From assembly GCA_902728285.1 (NCBI GenBank), contig CACVBU010000271.1, forward strand, positions 1,830,239 through 1,894,238: 64,000 nucleotides of DNA. The letters are read 5' to 3'. Positions 1-11,410 of the stretch are shown one piece after another. Each line of letters opens with the position of its first letter. Position 1 is the stretch's first letter. The notes under the pieces are model-generated. The model searched no databases, had not been told where the DNA came from, and saw only the letters and a program-made list of their open reading frames with translations. The position numbers were made by a program, and so were the translations under genes. Source of the DNA: Clytia hemisphaerica (Eukaryota; Cnidaria; Hydrozoa; Leptothecata; Clytiidae).

Positions 1-391
1 AAAAGAGTGTAATAAACGACAAAATTACTTGCAAATTACTTTTAAATTATGTATTGTTTCACCATAATCCTTCAAAAATAGCCAGAGATTTCGAAACCTC
101 GTGGAAAGGTGTCGTCCGTTGTTTGGGTCGAAAATGGACTCTGACGTCAATTTTGCACAATAGGGTTTCTTTTTATGGGTTTTGCTGAAAGTTCAGGGAA
201 GGCTTAGTCGGCCATTTTTTCGAAAGAAGATGCGAAGTTCGTCAAAATTTCGAACGAAATTCCAAAAAACTAGGTCCACAGTCGAAGAAGACAAATTCTT
301 ATACATACATTTCCAAACCTTGCGTGCTGTCACCCATCCATTTTTCAAAAGTTAGTCGGTTTCAAGGTAAAGTCATAATTGAAAGATCTGG

Positions 392-506
392 TACACGTTT
401 TTTTTATAAGAACAAACTACGTAAAAACATAAGGCTTCGATGGCCAAAAAGTTAAGAGCATCTGAAGGATTCAAAAATTTTGGATGTTCTTATAAAAAAA
501 CGTGTA
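392..506. mobile_element. MITE, TACACGTTTTTTATAAGAAC family (family T), short copy
   Basis: The sequence starts TACACGTTTTTTTTATAAGA and ends with its inverted counterpart, TTCTTATAAAAAAACGTGTA. The inside carries the family's characteristic 'aaggcttcgatggcc' and 'gttaagaacatc' words. There is no coding capacity. It is a short, probably internally deleted, non-autonomous inverted-repeat element. The same family recurs through the window, most densely at 53.9-57.1 kb. Confidence 0.7.
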
Positions 507-532
507 CTGTATGGAAGAAAATCCAGCATTTT

Positions 533-655
533 ATACACGTTTTTTTAATAAAAACAAACTACATAAGAACATAAGGCTTCGATGGCCATAATATTAAGAA
601 CAAGTTAAGAACATTGCTGACCCTAAAACACCCGATTTTTCAGGAAAATGGCCAA
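533..655. mobile_element. Truncated family T MITE
   Basis: A left end, TACACGTTTTTTTAATAAAA, is followed by the family's internal words 'cataaggcttcgatggcc' and 'aagaacaagttaagaacatt'. No matching right terminus is found downstream, so this is a truncated copy lying 27 bases after the previous one. Confidence 0.55.
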
Positions 656-823
656 AAGTAATAATTTCGAGATTCGACCAGTCAGATCGATTTGGATTTT
701 GAGCAAACTTTTAGACAGATAGCCGCAAGTATGGCACCAGAAAAGGAAGGCACCAATTTCCGTACGGGGACCGAGCTACATAGAAACACGATGCATCTTT
801 AACACACGCCAGTATACATCAAC

Positions 824-1088
824 TACATGTTTTTTTTTATATAAGGAACACGTTTATAAGGAACTCGAGGCTGAAAATGGTCCAAAAAATAAGGAATTGT
901 TTAGGAACTGCTCAGGCTGAGAATAAAAAAACAAGTTTTATAAGGAACAGTAAGAGATGGTTATCCAAACTTAGCAGCTATGTAAATAAGGAACTCGATA
1001 AGGAACTTTGAGGCTGAAATTCTCTGTAAAAATAAGGAACTCCAGGCTCAGAGCAAAGTTAAGGTTCCTTATAAAAAAAAAACGTGTA
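824..1088. mobile_element. MITE related to family T (ATAAGGAAC variant)
   Basis: The termini are inverted: TACATGTTTTTTTTTATATA at the left and TTCCTTATAAAAAAAAAACG then TGTA at the right. The body repeats 'ataaggaactc' and 'aggctga' words. The ends match family T, but the internal word is AAGGAAC instead of AAGAAC, so it looks like a sister subfamily. Confidence 0.55.
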
Positions 1089-1495
1089 TCGCGAAAAGAG
1101 CTGAAGTTCGCGAAAATCGCTGCTCGCGAAAGTTTGTACACCTAAAGTAATGAATAACTTAGCCTATCGACAACACTCTTTTTACGTTGTTACTATTGAA
1201 ATTAGCTGTGACGAAAGAACGTTCAAATATAGTCAAACACCCCTGGATCATCGTGGCCTGATCAATGTAATTGAACCAATTTGATTTTATGTCTCCAAAA
1301 TGAACAAGCAACATGCTGAATGGACCTACCTGATGATGAAAGTTAGTTAGCAATGCGAAAAGAAAAATGAAAATCAGTCAGAAAATATAGCATTTAGCAA
1401 AATACACAACACAATAAATTCATCATTGATTGTTGATGGGGGGAGAGAGAAGGGTTGTAGGGAAAAAATAAATAGGAAGTTCTGGTCGCAAAAAT

Positions 1496-2900
1496 CAGTT
1501 TTATTGACAATTGAATCATGCTTGATGGTGAGCATTGTTATCAATAATGTTTTTGTGTGAAAAACATAGAAATACAAGGAAAAAATCCAATGAAAATCTG
1601 CAAAAACGGCGATTTCCGGCAACCGGAAAAATTTTTTTCCCAAAAATCGAACTCGGCCATTTTTTGAGCATTGCGAATACGCATCTTTCTGCAAAAAATC
1701 AGAAAAAACTGAAAATGAAAATTCGAGAAAAAGTCAAAAAAACGGGTTTTCCGCCATATTTCCGGCATTTTCGGCCGGAAAAAAATGTTTTTCGAAAATC
1801 GGGCTCCGTCACATTTTAGGTATTGTCCTATTGCATCAGTGTGCAAAATTTCATAAAATATATATAAAGTACAGCTCGAGAAATTCAAGAAATACTGTCT
1901 TTCCGGCGAAAATAGGTTGTTCCGGCGACTTTTAAAATAGTTCCGGCTTCAAAATTCAATTTTATTGAAAATTGAAACATGCTTGATGGTGGGCATTGCT
2001 ATTGATAATGTTTTTGAATGAAAAAACAACCAATTATATGGAAAAGTTCAATGAAAATCTAGAAAAACGGCGATTTCCGGCATATTTCAGGCATTTTCCG
2101 CCGGAAAAAATTTTTTCTTAAAAATCGGTCTCGGCCATGTTTTGAGCATTGTTAATACGCATCTTTGAGCAAATAATCAGAAAAAACTAATGATAAAATC
2201 TCGAGAAAATGCCAAAAAACCAGTTTTTCCGGCATATTTCCGGCATTTTCGGCCTAAAATGAATTTTTTCGAAAATCGGGCTCCGTCACAATTTAGGTAT
2301 TGACATTTTGCATCAGTGTGCAAAATTTCATGAAAAAATATGAAGTACAGCTCAAGAAATTCAAGAAATACCGTTTTTCCGGCGGAAATCGGCTGTTCCG
2401 GCGATTTTTAGAAAGTTCCGGCTTCAAAAATCAATTTTATTGAAAATTGAAACATGCTTGATGGTGGGCATTGCTATTAATAATCTTTTTGAATGAAAAA
2501 ACAACCAATTATATGGAAAAGTCCAATGAAAATCCAGAAAAACGGCATTTTCGGCCGGAAAAAAAATTTTCTCAAAAATCGAACTAGGCCATGTTTTGGG
2601 CATTGTTAATACGCATGTTTGAGCAAAAAAAATCAGAAAAAACTAATGATGAAATCTCGAGAAAATGCCGAAAAACCAGTTTTTCCGGCATATTTCCGCC
2701 ATTTTCGGCCGGAAATTTTTTTTTTCGAAAATCGGGCTCCGTCACATTTTGGGCATTGCCATTTTGCATCATTGTGCAAAAAATTAGAAAAAACTAATGA
2801 GCCGATCCCGAGAAAAGCTGGCAACAGACGAACGGACGAACGAACGGACGAACGAACGGACAAGGGTTAATTTAAAGGACTACCTTAGGTAGGTCCAAAA
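1496..2900. repeat. Three tandem copies of a ~470-base repeat, CCGGCAT-rich, ending in a hairpin
   Basis: Three copies begin near 1496, 1956 and 2430 with 'ttttattgaaaattgaaaca', each continuing 'tgcttgatggtgggcattg'. Each then carries runs of 'tttccggcattttcggccgg' and 'atcgggctccgtcacatttt'. The third copy is shortened. The block ends with an (ACGGACGAACGA)-type simple repeat at about 2826-2862 and a hairpin GGACTACCTTAGGTAGGTCC at 2878-2897. A similar end sits at 60.87 kb, so this is a dispersed family with a defined terminus. The short open frames inside are by-products of low stop density and have no recognisable product. Confidence 0.7.
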
Positions 2901-4070
2901 ATGAGTTTGAGAGATCAAAGAAGATAAAGTCGAAAGGGAAATGGGTAGTGGTTCGAGGTCTAATAAAATATTGCTATAATTTAAAATCAACCTGATTTCA
3001 AAGGATCGAAATTTTAAGTTAAGTAATTCTCATACTCATATTATGTCCGTTAAGGAAAATTTGAGAAAAATACGAAAAACTGATCGAAACGTTATGAACA
3101 ATTTCCCCATTATAAGGAATTTCAGTCTTAAAATTTTTTGAAACTCCCAAGCAAGGGTGTAAAAATTAGGGTATCCATAAAATAAGGGCACACATACACA
3201 AATAAAAACATATCTCGACCTACATATCACCGTTTTCTTCTTGTTGGTCTTCATAAGCTTTTTCATATCTAACTTCTCATTCGTACTATAGTCACAGTGG
3301 ATATAAAGGCTAGAATTAGAGTGGCTCACATCTGGTCATGTTTCAATTATAACGTAAAATAACAGATGTGAAACTCAGACTCAAAGTATATGAGATTCCT
3401 TCCTCGATTAGTAAACTAAGATGAGTAAACATAAAAATATTGTCCGAGGATGTTGTCCAAAGATAGACTAATCTTCACTTGAATTTTGATTTAGTGCTAC
3501 AGAAAAGTGGCCATTCCAGAGGAAGGGGTACATTACGTCACGCTCATTTTTGACTGGATACCGTCAGTAGGGACCTAGGAGCGCCGCGACCAATGAACCA
3601 CTTTTTAGCACCCATAGAGACGGTTCAATCGGGGTTGAATAATCTCCTGGAATAGCCCAAAACTTTTTTACACTAACAAAAAGCTCGAATATCAAAATCA
3701 AAATGATTAAAGTCAATGAGAATACAGTAAAACAATCAGATTTTTTTGGGGAACCATGAACCATTGTTATAAACGTTTCAAAGTTTAAATATGGAAACAT
3801 TCGACATACATAGGGCCAGTAACCCAATTCTGATTAAAAATCTTCATTTTCGTTTTAAGTTCACTTGTGTGTACTTTGTGGTTCAATATGAACAAAAATA
3901 AAAAATAGAATTTCAAAATTTGATCAAAAATATAATAGAAAAATACCTTTTTCATCGATTCTTTACGACTAAACACTACGACAGAAACTTGTAATCTGAA
4001 ATCCCACTTCACTTGCAAATTGAACTGACTTTATGTCTACGAAAGGCAAAGCCAGCCAATCAAAAAGCAC
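2901..4070. other. Intergenic, nothing recognised
   Basis: AT-rich sequence with only short chance open frames. I see no splice-flanked coding block, tandem repeat or inverted repeat of note. Confidence 0.5.
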
Positions 4071-4072
4071 CT

Positions 4073-4303
4073 ATACCTTTTTTTATAAGGAGAAACTATT
4101 TAAGATCACGAAGCTTCGTGGACCGAAATATTAAAATCAAGCTTAGAACTTTTCAAGACTTTGAGCAGTTCGAGAACCGATTTCTTAGGAAAATGGACAA
4201 AAATAATCAAAAAATGGCGAAAAGTAAGAACATGTTTTAGGCTTAAAACTCTAAAAATTAAGAAAATCCATAGGCTTTTGGATGTTCTTATAAAAAGCTG
4301 TTA
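4073..4303. mobile_element. Diverged family T MITE
   Basis: The left end 'ctatacctttttttataagg' and right end 'ggatgttcttataaaaagct' are degenerate versions of the family T termini. Internal words such as 'aagcttcgtggacc' and 'agaacatgttttaggctt' also match. It looks like an older copy, and the outer CGTGTA is lost on both sides. Confidence 0.5.
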
Positions 4304-4479
4304 TTGAAAAATAAAGGCCTGCCAATCATCGAAAAGAAAAGACTTCATACATGTATTGAAATTTTGTATGAATTTCTATAGTTCGAAAAATATTTCAAAC
4401 AAGAAGTGGAGCCAGCTTTTATTACGTGAAAGAGTGCTACCAAAGAAATTTATTTTTAGAAGCGGCAAGTGCTAACCTC

Positions 4480-4760
4480 CAAGCAGCTCTTCGTGCTCCA
4501 CGCATTCCACGCATGCGCTCTAAAGGGAATGGTTCTGCAAGAAGACCTGCGAAGGTTCTCGGGTTTTCTTTGATGGCCGACACTCTGAAATTTCAGAGTA
4601 CTTTTCACGATTCAATCTGATTCAATCGCAGCATTCGCATAAAATTTGTCGATTTGCTCGGGCCGTCTTTGGATGCGTGGGCTAAACAAAACCGATTCTA
4701 CTGCGACCGTGGCTTTCTTGCTCCGAACCAAATCCAAGATGGCGCCTGAAATTCACGTTT
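4480..4760. promoter_or_regulatory. GC-richer promoter-like patch with NRF1-like and YY1-like sites
   Basis: This stretch is clearly less AT-rich than its surroundings. It contains GCATGCGC (about 4511), the core of an NRF1 palindrome, and TCCAAGATGGCGCC (about 4732), which matches the YY1 motif that often overlaps transcription or translation starts of TATA-less animal genes. No TATA box is evident. It could be the start of a small gene running right; splice-like signals follow at 4980-5505 and 5981. Motif presence is seen directly; promoter function is inferred. Confidence 0.35.
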
Positions 4761-4979
4761 TGGCTCTTGGTCAATGTTTTGATTTTTTTATTGCTTTTGA
4801 GACTTATGAAGGGAAATTCAATGTTTCAAATGTTGTTTATTCATTTTAGTGTAGCTCTGACATACACCCACAGAAGTGGCTGCTCATACTTATTGACCTA
4901 AAAGCTTTGAAAGACTGTTTTGAAAGGTGTATTGATTGTACACTGATTTTGCTTGGATGTTTTCTCATTTTTGTTCAAG

Positions 4980-5505
4980 ATGAAGGCTCAAACATCAACC
5001 AAATTATTACAGGTATGTTGTCTTATGTAATGATTACTTTTCTCTTGCTATCTGCTTGATTATTAGGAGGAATGAAGCATTTTATCAGAATAATTATAAC
5101 TTAACGTGTGCGAAATGTCTGTCGGGCATTCAACCGACAAAAAATTGATTCAAACACCAAGAGGTTGACTAGTTTAGGCTCTATATGTATTGTTGGATAT
5201 TTGGATACTCTATTTGGATAGAGTATTGGTGAAATTTTATGGGAATTTTATGTTTGTTGAGCTTTTTTAAGCGGTTTCGATGATCAGTTTTTTGGGTTGC
5301 ATACTTTTTGCAATGCAATCAGACTTCAAAAACCTTTCATGAGAACTGTTTAATAGATTTGCAGGATAAACAAATACCAACTCTAAGTTCTGGACAGTAT
5401 TTTCTGGCTTGAAAAGGTTTTAAAACTCCAAATTAAATGATACTGTTTATGATTTTGTAGCCATGATATGTTCAGGTGGTCAAAAGGCATTCCAGCAGCA
5501 AAAAA
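4980..5505 (+). other. Two exon-like segments with good splice signals
   Basis: Segment 4980-5012 is preceded by TTTTTGTTCAAG and followed by a GTATGT donor. Segment 5461-5505 is preceded by a T-rich tract ending in TTTTGTAG and followed by GTTAGT. In one joining phase both are open and can be joined to each other. Neither then continues in phase with the longer candidate exon at 5981, and neither encodes a recognised motif. They may be untranslated or chance exons. Confidence 0.15.
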
Positions 5506-5755
5506 GTTAGTATTTTTGACAGGTGAAGATTCAGATTGTTCAATGTACAATTGCCTGTTATCGTTTGAAAAAATTCTTGGAAAATATTCAATATTTCAAA
5601 AGATACAGAGGTTTTTGCTACTTAGTTCTTACAAAAAATTGTTTCCTATAAAATGATAAATGAATCTTGAAAACTGCGTGCCAATCGGATACCGGTATCC
5701 TGGTCACGTGTCATAGTTTTTCCCAGACCCCGCCGAACGCGGTTTTGTAAAATTT

Positions 5756-5891
5756 CGCTGGAGAAACTTTTCAGATCATCATATGCCTTAGCAATGGTGA
5801 TCGGTTATGAGATTAGGCAAGTGCCGAAATGGTGACCACAACCGCTGACCTGACAAATTTGGGTTATCGAGTTGTTTCTCTTTCTCCAGCG
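5756..5891. mobile_element. Short inverted-repeat element related to the 12.0-13.3 kb element
   Basis: CGCTGGAGAAAC at the left and TTTCTCTTTCTCCAGCG at the right form imperfect inverted ends. The interior 'ggtgaccacaaccgctgacc' and 'tttgggttatcgagtt' is a diverged version of the arms of the element at 12007-13253. Confidence 0.45.
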
Positions 5892-5980
5892 TAAAGTCTC
5901 TCTCCTGATCATTTTAATAATTTGATCATTTTAATAATTTGAGACTTACGACGTCACATTTGTCGTAACTCGGTTTTCAG

Positions 5981-6160
5981 GGCCTCGCCTTGTTAGGAGC
6001 CATTTTCTCTAAGAACCAGGCAGTTTTGGCAGTAGTGGTGAACAAAGTAAAGAATGAATCTGATTGGTCAATGGAATATGTCCTTCAGTCTAAAGGATCA
6101 TCCAGGCTAGTTCAATTTATTCCAATAAAGTATGAGCCCGAACACCAAAGGACTAGATAG
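5981..6160 (+). CDS. Possible 3'-terminal exon, unknown protein (59 codons)
   Basis: A CGGTTTTCAG acceptor at 5971-5980 is followed by 59 open codons ending in TAG. The residue make-up (GLALLGAIFSKNQAVLAVVV, then a more polar tail ending EPEHQRTR) is more protein-like than the low-complexity frames nearby. The stop lies just where a 70-base minisatellite begins. With the promoter-like patch at 4.5 kb it might be the end of a small plus-strand gene. I do not recognise the family, and the upstream exon candidates do not join it in phase, so this stays tentative. Confidence 0.25.
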   Translation, partial: GLALLGAIFSKNQAVLAVVVNKVKNESDWSMEYVLQSKGSSRLVQFIPIKYEPEHQRTR

Positions 6161-6362
6161 GACTTGTAAAAGTTGTGTTTTCTGTGTTCGATCCAATAGC
6201 TGCAAAAAATTCATTTTTTATGATAGGACTTGCAAATGTTGTGTTTTCTGTGTTTTGTGTGTTCGATCCAATAGCTGCAAAAAATTCATTTTTTATGATA
6301 GGACTTGCAAATGTTGTGTTTTCTGTGTTTTGTGTGTTCGATCCAATAGCTGCAAAACTTTA
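6154..6362 (+). repeat. Minisatellite, about three ~75-base units
   Basis: Three near-identical units of 'gataggacttgcaaatgttg', then 'tgttttctgtgttttgtgtg' and 'ttcgatccaatagctgcaaa', occur in tandem; the first is slightly shorter. The repeat is open in more than one frame, giving a cysteine-rich 176-codon frame over 6132-6662 that I regard as a by-product. A segment near 6490-6540 is an inverted partial copy, so the region may fold back on itself. Confidence 0.75.
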
Positions 6363-6659
6363 TTATACTTTGTAAGTAATTACCGGAGTGTATATCACCG
6401 TCTATTAAGAGTTATTGATTTGATTCTTATAAATTATATGCTTATGAGAAAAATAAATGTGCTCATTATACTTTCGCTAGGCGAAATTAACAAGACACAC
6501 AAAACGGGCACAAAACACAGAAAACACAACATTAGCAAGTCATTTCACTTCATTTTTGAAAACTCAGAATCCCAAAATTTTAGGTCCCAAAAATCCACAG
6601 TGGTGGCTTGCGGGCCGGTTGAATGTCTGAATCGATCATTACAGCTTTTTTGCCAAGTG

Positions 6660-7130
6660 TAAATGGTTCAAGCTGCAACTAAAGGTCCCATGTGTTTCTT
6701 TTGATTTTCTGAAATTACTCACGGTAAAGTGTCAACCCATGCCGTATGACCTTTATCGCACTTTCCATAATCGCCATTATGGTCGAAATCTATTGAGAAT
6801 TAAGATTATTTCCTCGTTTTTCGAAATTTGGAGTTCGGGTGAGAAAGTCGATTTTGGGCCATCTCTTAAATTCAATCGGATATTTCAATTTAGCTCGGAT
6901 TTATAGGCTATATTATGAGCCTTATTGGACCATTTTTGAACTTTTGGATCCTCAGATCTTAAGTTTTAAGTCTCATGTTAAAACTCAGAGTTAAAACTCT
7001 ACCCTTCCAACCTACTTTAGAGCACTTACAAATCGATTGTGGTTTCAAAACTTCCCAGTGAATTTCCCTTTTTTCTCAAATATTACGACCATAATTGTAG
7101 ATAGGTCACGAAACTCGCTTTGTGATAAAG
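6660..7130. other. Intergenic, nothing recognised
   Basis: AT-rich single-copy-looking sequence without convincing coding, repeat or RNA signals. Confidence 0.45.
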
Positions 7131-7134
7131 CTCG

Positions 7135-7390
7135 AGAGATTCAATAAAAACCGTTTTCCGGCAATTGGCTGTTTCGGCGATTAATAAAAAGTTTCGGGTG
7201 AAAAAATCAGCTTTACTGACAATTGAATCTTGCTTGATCTTGGGCATTGTGATCAATAATGTTTTTGAGTGAAAAATAAAGAAATTTAACGACGGCGATT
7301 TCCGGCATTTTTAGCCTAAAAAGAATTTTCGCCAAAATTGGGCATTGTCATTTTGCATCTTATGCCAAAAATTGCCCATTTTGCCTAAAC
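7135..7390. repeat. Partial, diverged copy of the 1.5-2.9 kb repeat
   Basis: The words 'gacaattgaatcttgcttga', 'gggcattgtgatcaataatg' and 'cggcgatttccggcattttt' align in order with the unit at 1496-1960. The copy is shortened and more diverged. Confidence 0.6.
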
Positions 7391-8413
7391 AGCCCTAGGA
7401 TACTGTATCTAGTGATTAGAAAATACTATTAACTAAAAATTCGGCAAGTGTTTTGTTTTGATGATACAAGCTTGCGGCCAAAATTTCAAAATTGGACGAA
7501 TTTTCATGCTGAAAGTGAACATTTTAGGTAAAAAAAAGACTAGTCTGTAAAATACCAACCACTCACGTCACTAAATTGAAATTTTGCACTGTCTTAGATG
7601 GTCAATGTCTATCACTGGTAAAAATTTCAGGTCAAAAGCTCAAGTAGTTCCTGAGTTCCGGCAGCGGGTCAACGTATATTTTACAGACGGACCTCTCTGC
7701 AAAATACCAATCACTTATGCTGACAAACTTATGCTGACAAACTTTTTCTGTTACTTGTCTCTTTTATTTGTCAAATCAGCCTTCAGGAACAAACCCCCCT
7801 CCCCAAGATGCTTTCCCTAGCAAAAAATAGGAAGATGCTCGAAGGGTTTACACAAAATGAGCGGAAAAGATTTTCAATTTCACCTGATATTGGCTAAAAA
7901 GGTCTGTATAGAAATCTTGATTTCTGATGAAATTTTTAGGTTTAAATTAAAAATCGAATTACAGAGTACAAAATGAAGTTTGTATGTATAGACACTCTTT
8001 GAGGACTGGACATAAAGTCATGTGAACAGGATAAAATTGTAATTAATTTCAAAATCAGAAAAAAAAAGAAAGGCTGCCACAGCCATTTATGGGTCAGTAA
8101 CTGCTTTCCAAACACTGAAACATCGTATTCCATGGTGAGTAAGTGCTGCTGGTGTTAGTTCCGAAATGGTAATTTACTCGACCTAGTGCCATAAATGGAG
8201 CCTGCTCAGACTGGCTCAAATGGAGTTTTAGGGTTGGTAAAAAGGAAAAAAAATTGAGATTTGAATTTCTCAGGAAATCTCCCCAAAGTTAAAAAAAATT
8301 CCTAGCTATTCATTTTTTTTTTTTTTTGAATTAGTTTTTATTTGACGTCAGTTAGTCAACACGCATTTTGTGTAGTTCTTCAAAAATGGTTGAAATTTAG
8401 CAAAATCAAAAAC
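7391..8413. other. Intergenic, nothing recognised
   Basis: No supported gene. There is a T run at about 8315-8329 and A/T-rich low complexity just before the LINE ORF1 remnant. Confidence 0.4.
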
Positions 8414-9494
8414 ATGAACGAAAAAACCGACAAAAAGCAAGAAAAACAACCATTTGAAGAAGCTAAACAAAACCAAACATGCACTCCCACCTCCTGCTCA
8501 GATGATGATGACCAAAACCGTCTAAAATGCCGAAAATGCCACCGCATGGTACACTACGAGTGCACACAATTACCGCTTTATCAGCTGCAAATTTTTGCCA
8601 ACACTTATAACGAACAATATCTATGTCAGAATTGCGTGCGGATAACACGATCTCTAATGAGTAAAATAGGTGAGAACTCGTATCATATGATGCAGAGGGA
8701 GATTGAGAAGAAGGACGACGTCATTAAAAAGCTCAAAAACCAGCTAGCCAAGAACCGCAGCCTTAAGAACGATATCGAAAACATCTTAACAAATAAGATG
8801 GCTGACTTTGAAATAAAAACCAAGCAGATTATAAAAGAAGAAATAAAGCAAACTACGAATTACATAGAGAAAACATCAGAAAAAACATACGCTGAAATAA
8901 CTAAGAAACACAAGGATAATTTCAAATCAGCAGTGAGAGAACAACAAGAAAAAACAAAAAAAGAAACAAGAATGAAGAAAGAGACATCGAATCAAGAAAA
9001 CGAAATATTATTATACATGGAATGGTGGAATTAGAGGTAGACAACAAAGAGGAACAACAGGAACAAGACAAAATAGATATTCAAGGTATACTAGGTAACA
9101 TTGGCGTTCAAGATATCAAACCGTCCCACCATCATCGCATTGGACAAAACCGAAAAGGGCTACATTGGCGTCCAAGCAAGTTGATCTTAAAAAGTATAGA
9201 GGAAAAAGAACGGATAATGCAAAATCTGCATAAGCTGAAACGATTCAATGAAATTGGTGGCTTTATATCACAGACGACTTCACCATCAACGAAAGAAAAA
9301 TTATTAAAGATATGTGCCAAAAGGCGAAAAAAATGAATTCAAAAAATGACGATTTCGTTTGGCATGTAAGAGGAAGCCCTAGAACAAACCTTCGCCTAGT
9401 TCGAAAACCTAGGACGAAGACCAAAACAACGTCTTCTCTTCTGTCCATATCTTCTGACGACTGGACGACAGATGAAGAATTAGACAATTTATAA
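8414..9494 (+). pseudogene. LINE ORF1-type protein: PHD-like finger, coiled coil, RRM-like RNA-binding region; frameshifted
   Basis: From ATG 8414 the frame encodes a Cys/His cluster at 8478-8640 (TCTPTSC, LKCRKCHRMVHYEC, LCQNC) of PHD type. A long Lys/Glu/Gln-rich helical stretch typical of coiled coils follows. The frame breaks near 9000-9020. The next block (IHGMVELE, then RIGQNR, LILKSIEEKERIMQNL) and a third frame after about 9336 (VRGSPRTNLRLVRKP) follow the order of the RRM-like and C-terminal parts of ORF1 proteins in L1, CR1 and related LINEs. Such proteins bind element RNA as multimers. At least two frame breaks make this a dead copy, and I find no ORF2 (endonuclease/reverse transcriptase) downstream. 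The family is well supported; the clade is not. Confidence 0.75.
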
Positions 9495-10213
9495 ATCTAA
9501 AATTATTTCGTAGAGGTCGATAGACCTGTGAAATATAATTCTATGAATATTGAAAAAGGATACTTCGCCGTGTTAATTCAAGACAGATTTAAGTCCATTT
9601 TTTCCATTTTGAGATAATCGACTTTAAAGGTTTCATTTGCTTTATAAACTTTGGAACAAATAATGCCCTAAGTCCATACTTTTGATATTATAGAACCATT
9701 ATAGGTATCCTTTTGTGGTTTAAAGGATATTTTCATGGCTTGCTCACGAGGCTCTGAAATGGCAATTTTAAGTGACATCATTGGACTTCAGTTTTTTTTA
9801 CCAGAAGTAAATTCTTATTTTTACTGACTTAGGGCCACTTTTGCATAGATATTTTCAAACCACTACATACATCAATTGAAGAATTTAGATTACAGAAGTG
9901 AGAGGCCATGTGAATTCTGAACTTGGAACTTTCCCTCTCTACATTTGCCCAAGAAGACAAGCAAAAAGAATCTCAACAACAGCTATCGTTAGCTTTAGTC
10001 TACACTGACATTGATTCAAATAGTAAAGGATTATCTAAAGTATTGGTTAAATACTGGATCATACAGCACCTTTCAGTTTTTAAAACTAGATATCAGATAA
10101 GCTAAAGTCTCCTCACTCAGACAAGCTTCAATCTTCCACACCAAAGCAGCAGAACTATTCAAAGGTCGGCGAGGCTAAGTCTGAAGACTCTTTAATGAAT
10201 CCAATCGGTCAAC
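9495..10213. other. Unassigned; possibly eroded start of the BEL/Pao polyprotein
   Basis: A 60-codon frame at 9923-10105 and neighbouring sequence look mildly coding but match nothing I can name. Position suggests it may be decayed gag-pol linker of the element that follows. No LTR was identified. Confidence 0.3.
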
Positions 10214-10850
10214 TTGGAAAGAGAAGATCGAAACCACCGTAAATGGACATGTCAAAGGAAGGAGTCATGTCTATCACAGGTTGTCCCTATTCGTGTAAAG
10301 AATGCTCGGATTATGTGGGTTGATACATACGCCATGCTGGATACTGGCAGCCAATGTACCTTTATTACCAAATCCCTTTGCAATGAGCTAAATCTTCAAG
10401 GAAGAAAGACCAAAATCAACTTCGGTACAATCAGAGATGTACCATTTTACCGACAAAGCTGGTTGATCTTACGTTACCAAACGAAAGTGAAAATTGTGTT
10501 CTCCCTCAATGATTCAGATTACAATGTACCAGGACAAGAAGTTCCAGTAACAACTGATTCTAGCTGGGATTACATCAGAGATCTCGGTCTTCAAGACATT
10601 AACAGCAGAAAAGTACAACTACTGATCGGTGCTGATGTTCCAGACGTTCTCATCAGCTATGATTTGAGAAAGTCAGAAAAGGCTACCCATATGCTTTAAA
10701 GACTCGACTCTGTTGGACTCTGCGTGGAGTATACGATGGTACTTCAGTTCTGATTGAAAATCGAATAGTTGCACTGACCAGAAATTTGGGGATCAGAAGT
10801 GAATTCTCTGAGGCTGAATACAGCAGTTTTTGGGAGAGTGAATCATACTG
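10214..10850 (+). pseudogene. BEL/Pao retrotransposon protease region
   Basis: The frame contains YAMLDTGSQCTFI, the active-site motif of a retropepsin-type aspartic protease in BEL/Pao context. It is followed by the family's usual downstream signature (VPGQEVPV, IRDLGLQDI, VQLLIGADVPDVL) over about 160 codons. A frame change near 10680 then continues into the short YALKTRLCWTLRG-like linker seen before the reverse transcriptase in BEL polyproteins. Broken frames show it is inactive. It belongs with the reverse transcriptase, RNase H and integrase remnants that follow. Confidence 0.85.
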
Positions 10851-10949
10851 AAGTTAAAGAAAGCAAAACACGCTCAATCGACTATCAACGTAACCAAAAA
10901 ATTCTTGACAAAGAAACCGAATTCAAAGATGGTCACTACATCGTACCAA

Positions 10950-11405
10950 TGCTTTGAAGAAGGATGTCAACCTTCCTGAAAGCAAAATCTTGCCTGAGAG
11001 ACGTCTCAACCAAATATGCAGGAAGTTCCAATCTAATCCTGACTTCTTTGAAATGTATGCTAAGAACATTATCATCCTACCTCGAAAAAGGATACATCAG
11101 AGAACTCTCAGACAAAGAAGCATTATGTCGCACAGCCACTTGGTACATCCCTCATCATGGAGTCACCAGTGCCAGGCAAAGTACGTATGGTGCTCGACGC
11201 CGCAGCTCAGTCACATGAAGAAAGCTTGAATTCCAACCTGTACAGTGGTCTACTGAACAGCCTTCTTGGTGTTTTGTTTTGACGCCATAGAGTTGCTGTG
11301 GTTGCTGACATCAAAGCAATGTTTTGTCAAGTGAGATTGAAAGAGGCTGACACAGATGCAAGCAAATTCCTGTAGAAAGACGATCTAAAGTCTCTCAAAA
11401 CACCT
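10950..11405 (+). pseudogene. BEL/Pao reverse transcriptase, N-terminal part only
   Basis: Pieces in several frames give the start of a BEL-type reverse transcriptase: YIRELSDKEA, TWYIPHHGV, then KVRMVLDAAAQ with SLNSNLYSGLLNSLLGVLF, then VAVVADIKAMFCQVRLKEAD. The first catalytic aspartate region (VADIKAMF) is visible. The sequence then runs into an inserted hAT-like MITE at 11411. The part that should carry the YxDD active site is not found on either side of the two insertions, so the polymerase core is deleted. Stops and frame breaks are present. Confidence 0.85.
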
Positions 11406-11410
11406 GATCA

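Noticed and set aside
6132-6662. 176-codon cysteine-rich frame
   Set aside because: The cysteines come from the minisatellite unit and an overlapping frame repeats likewise. No start context or signal peptide supports a gene.
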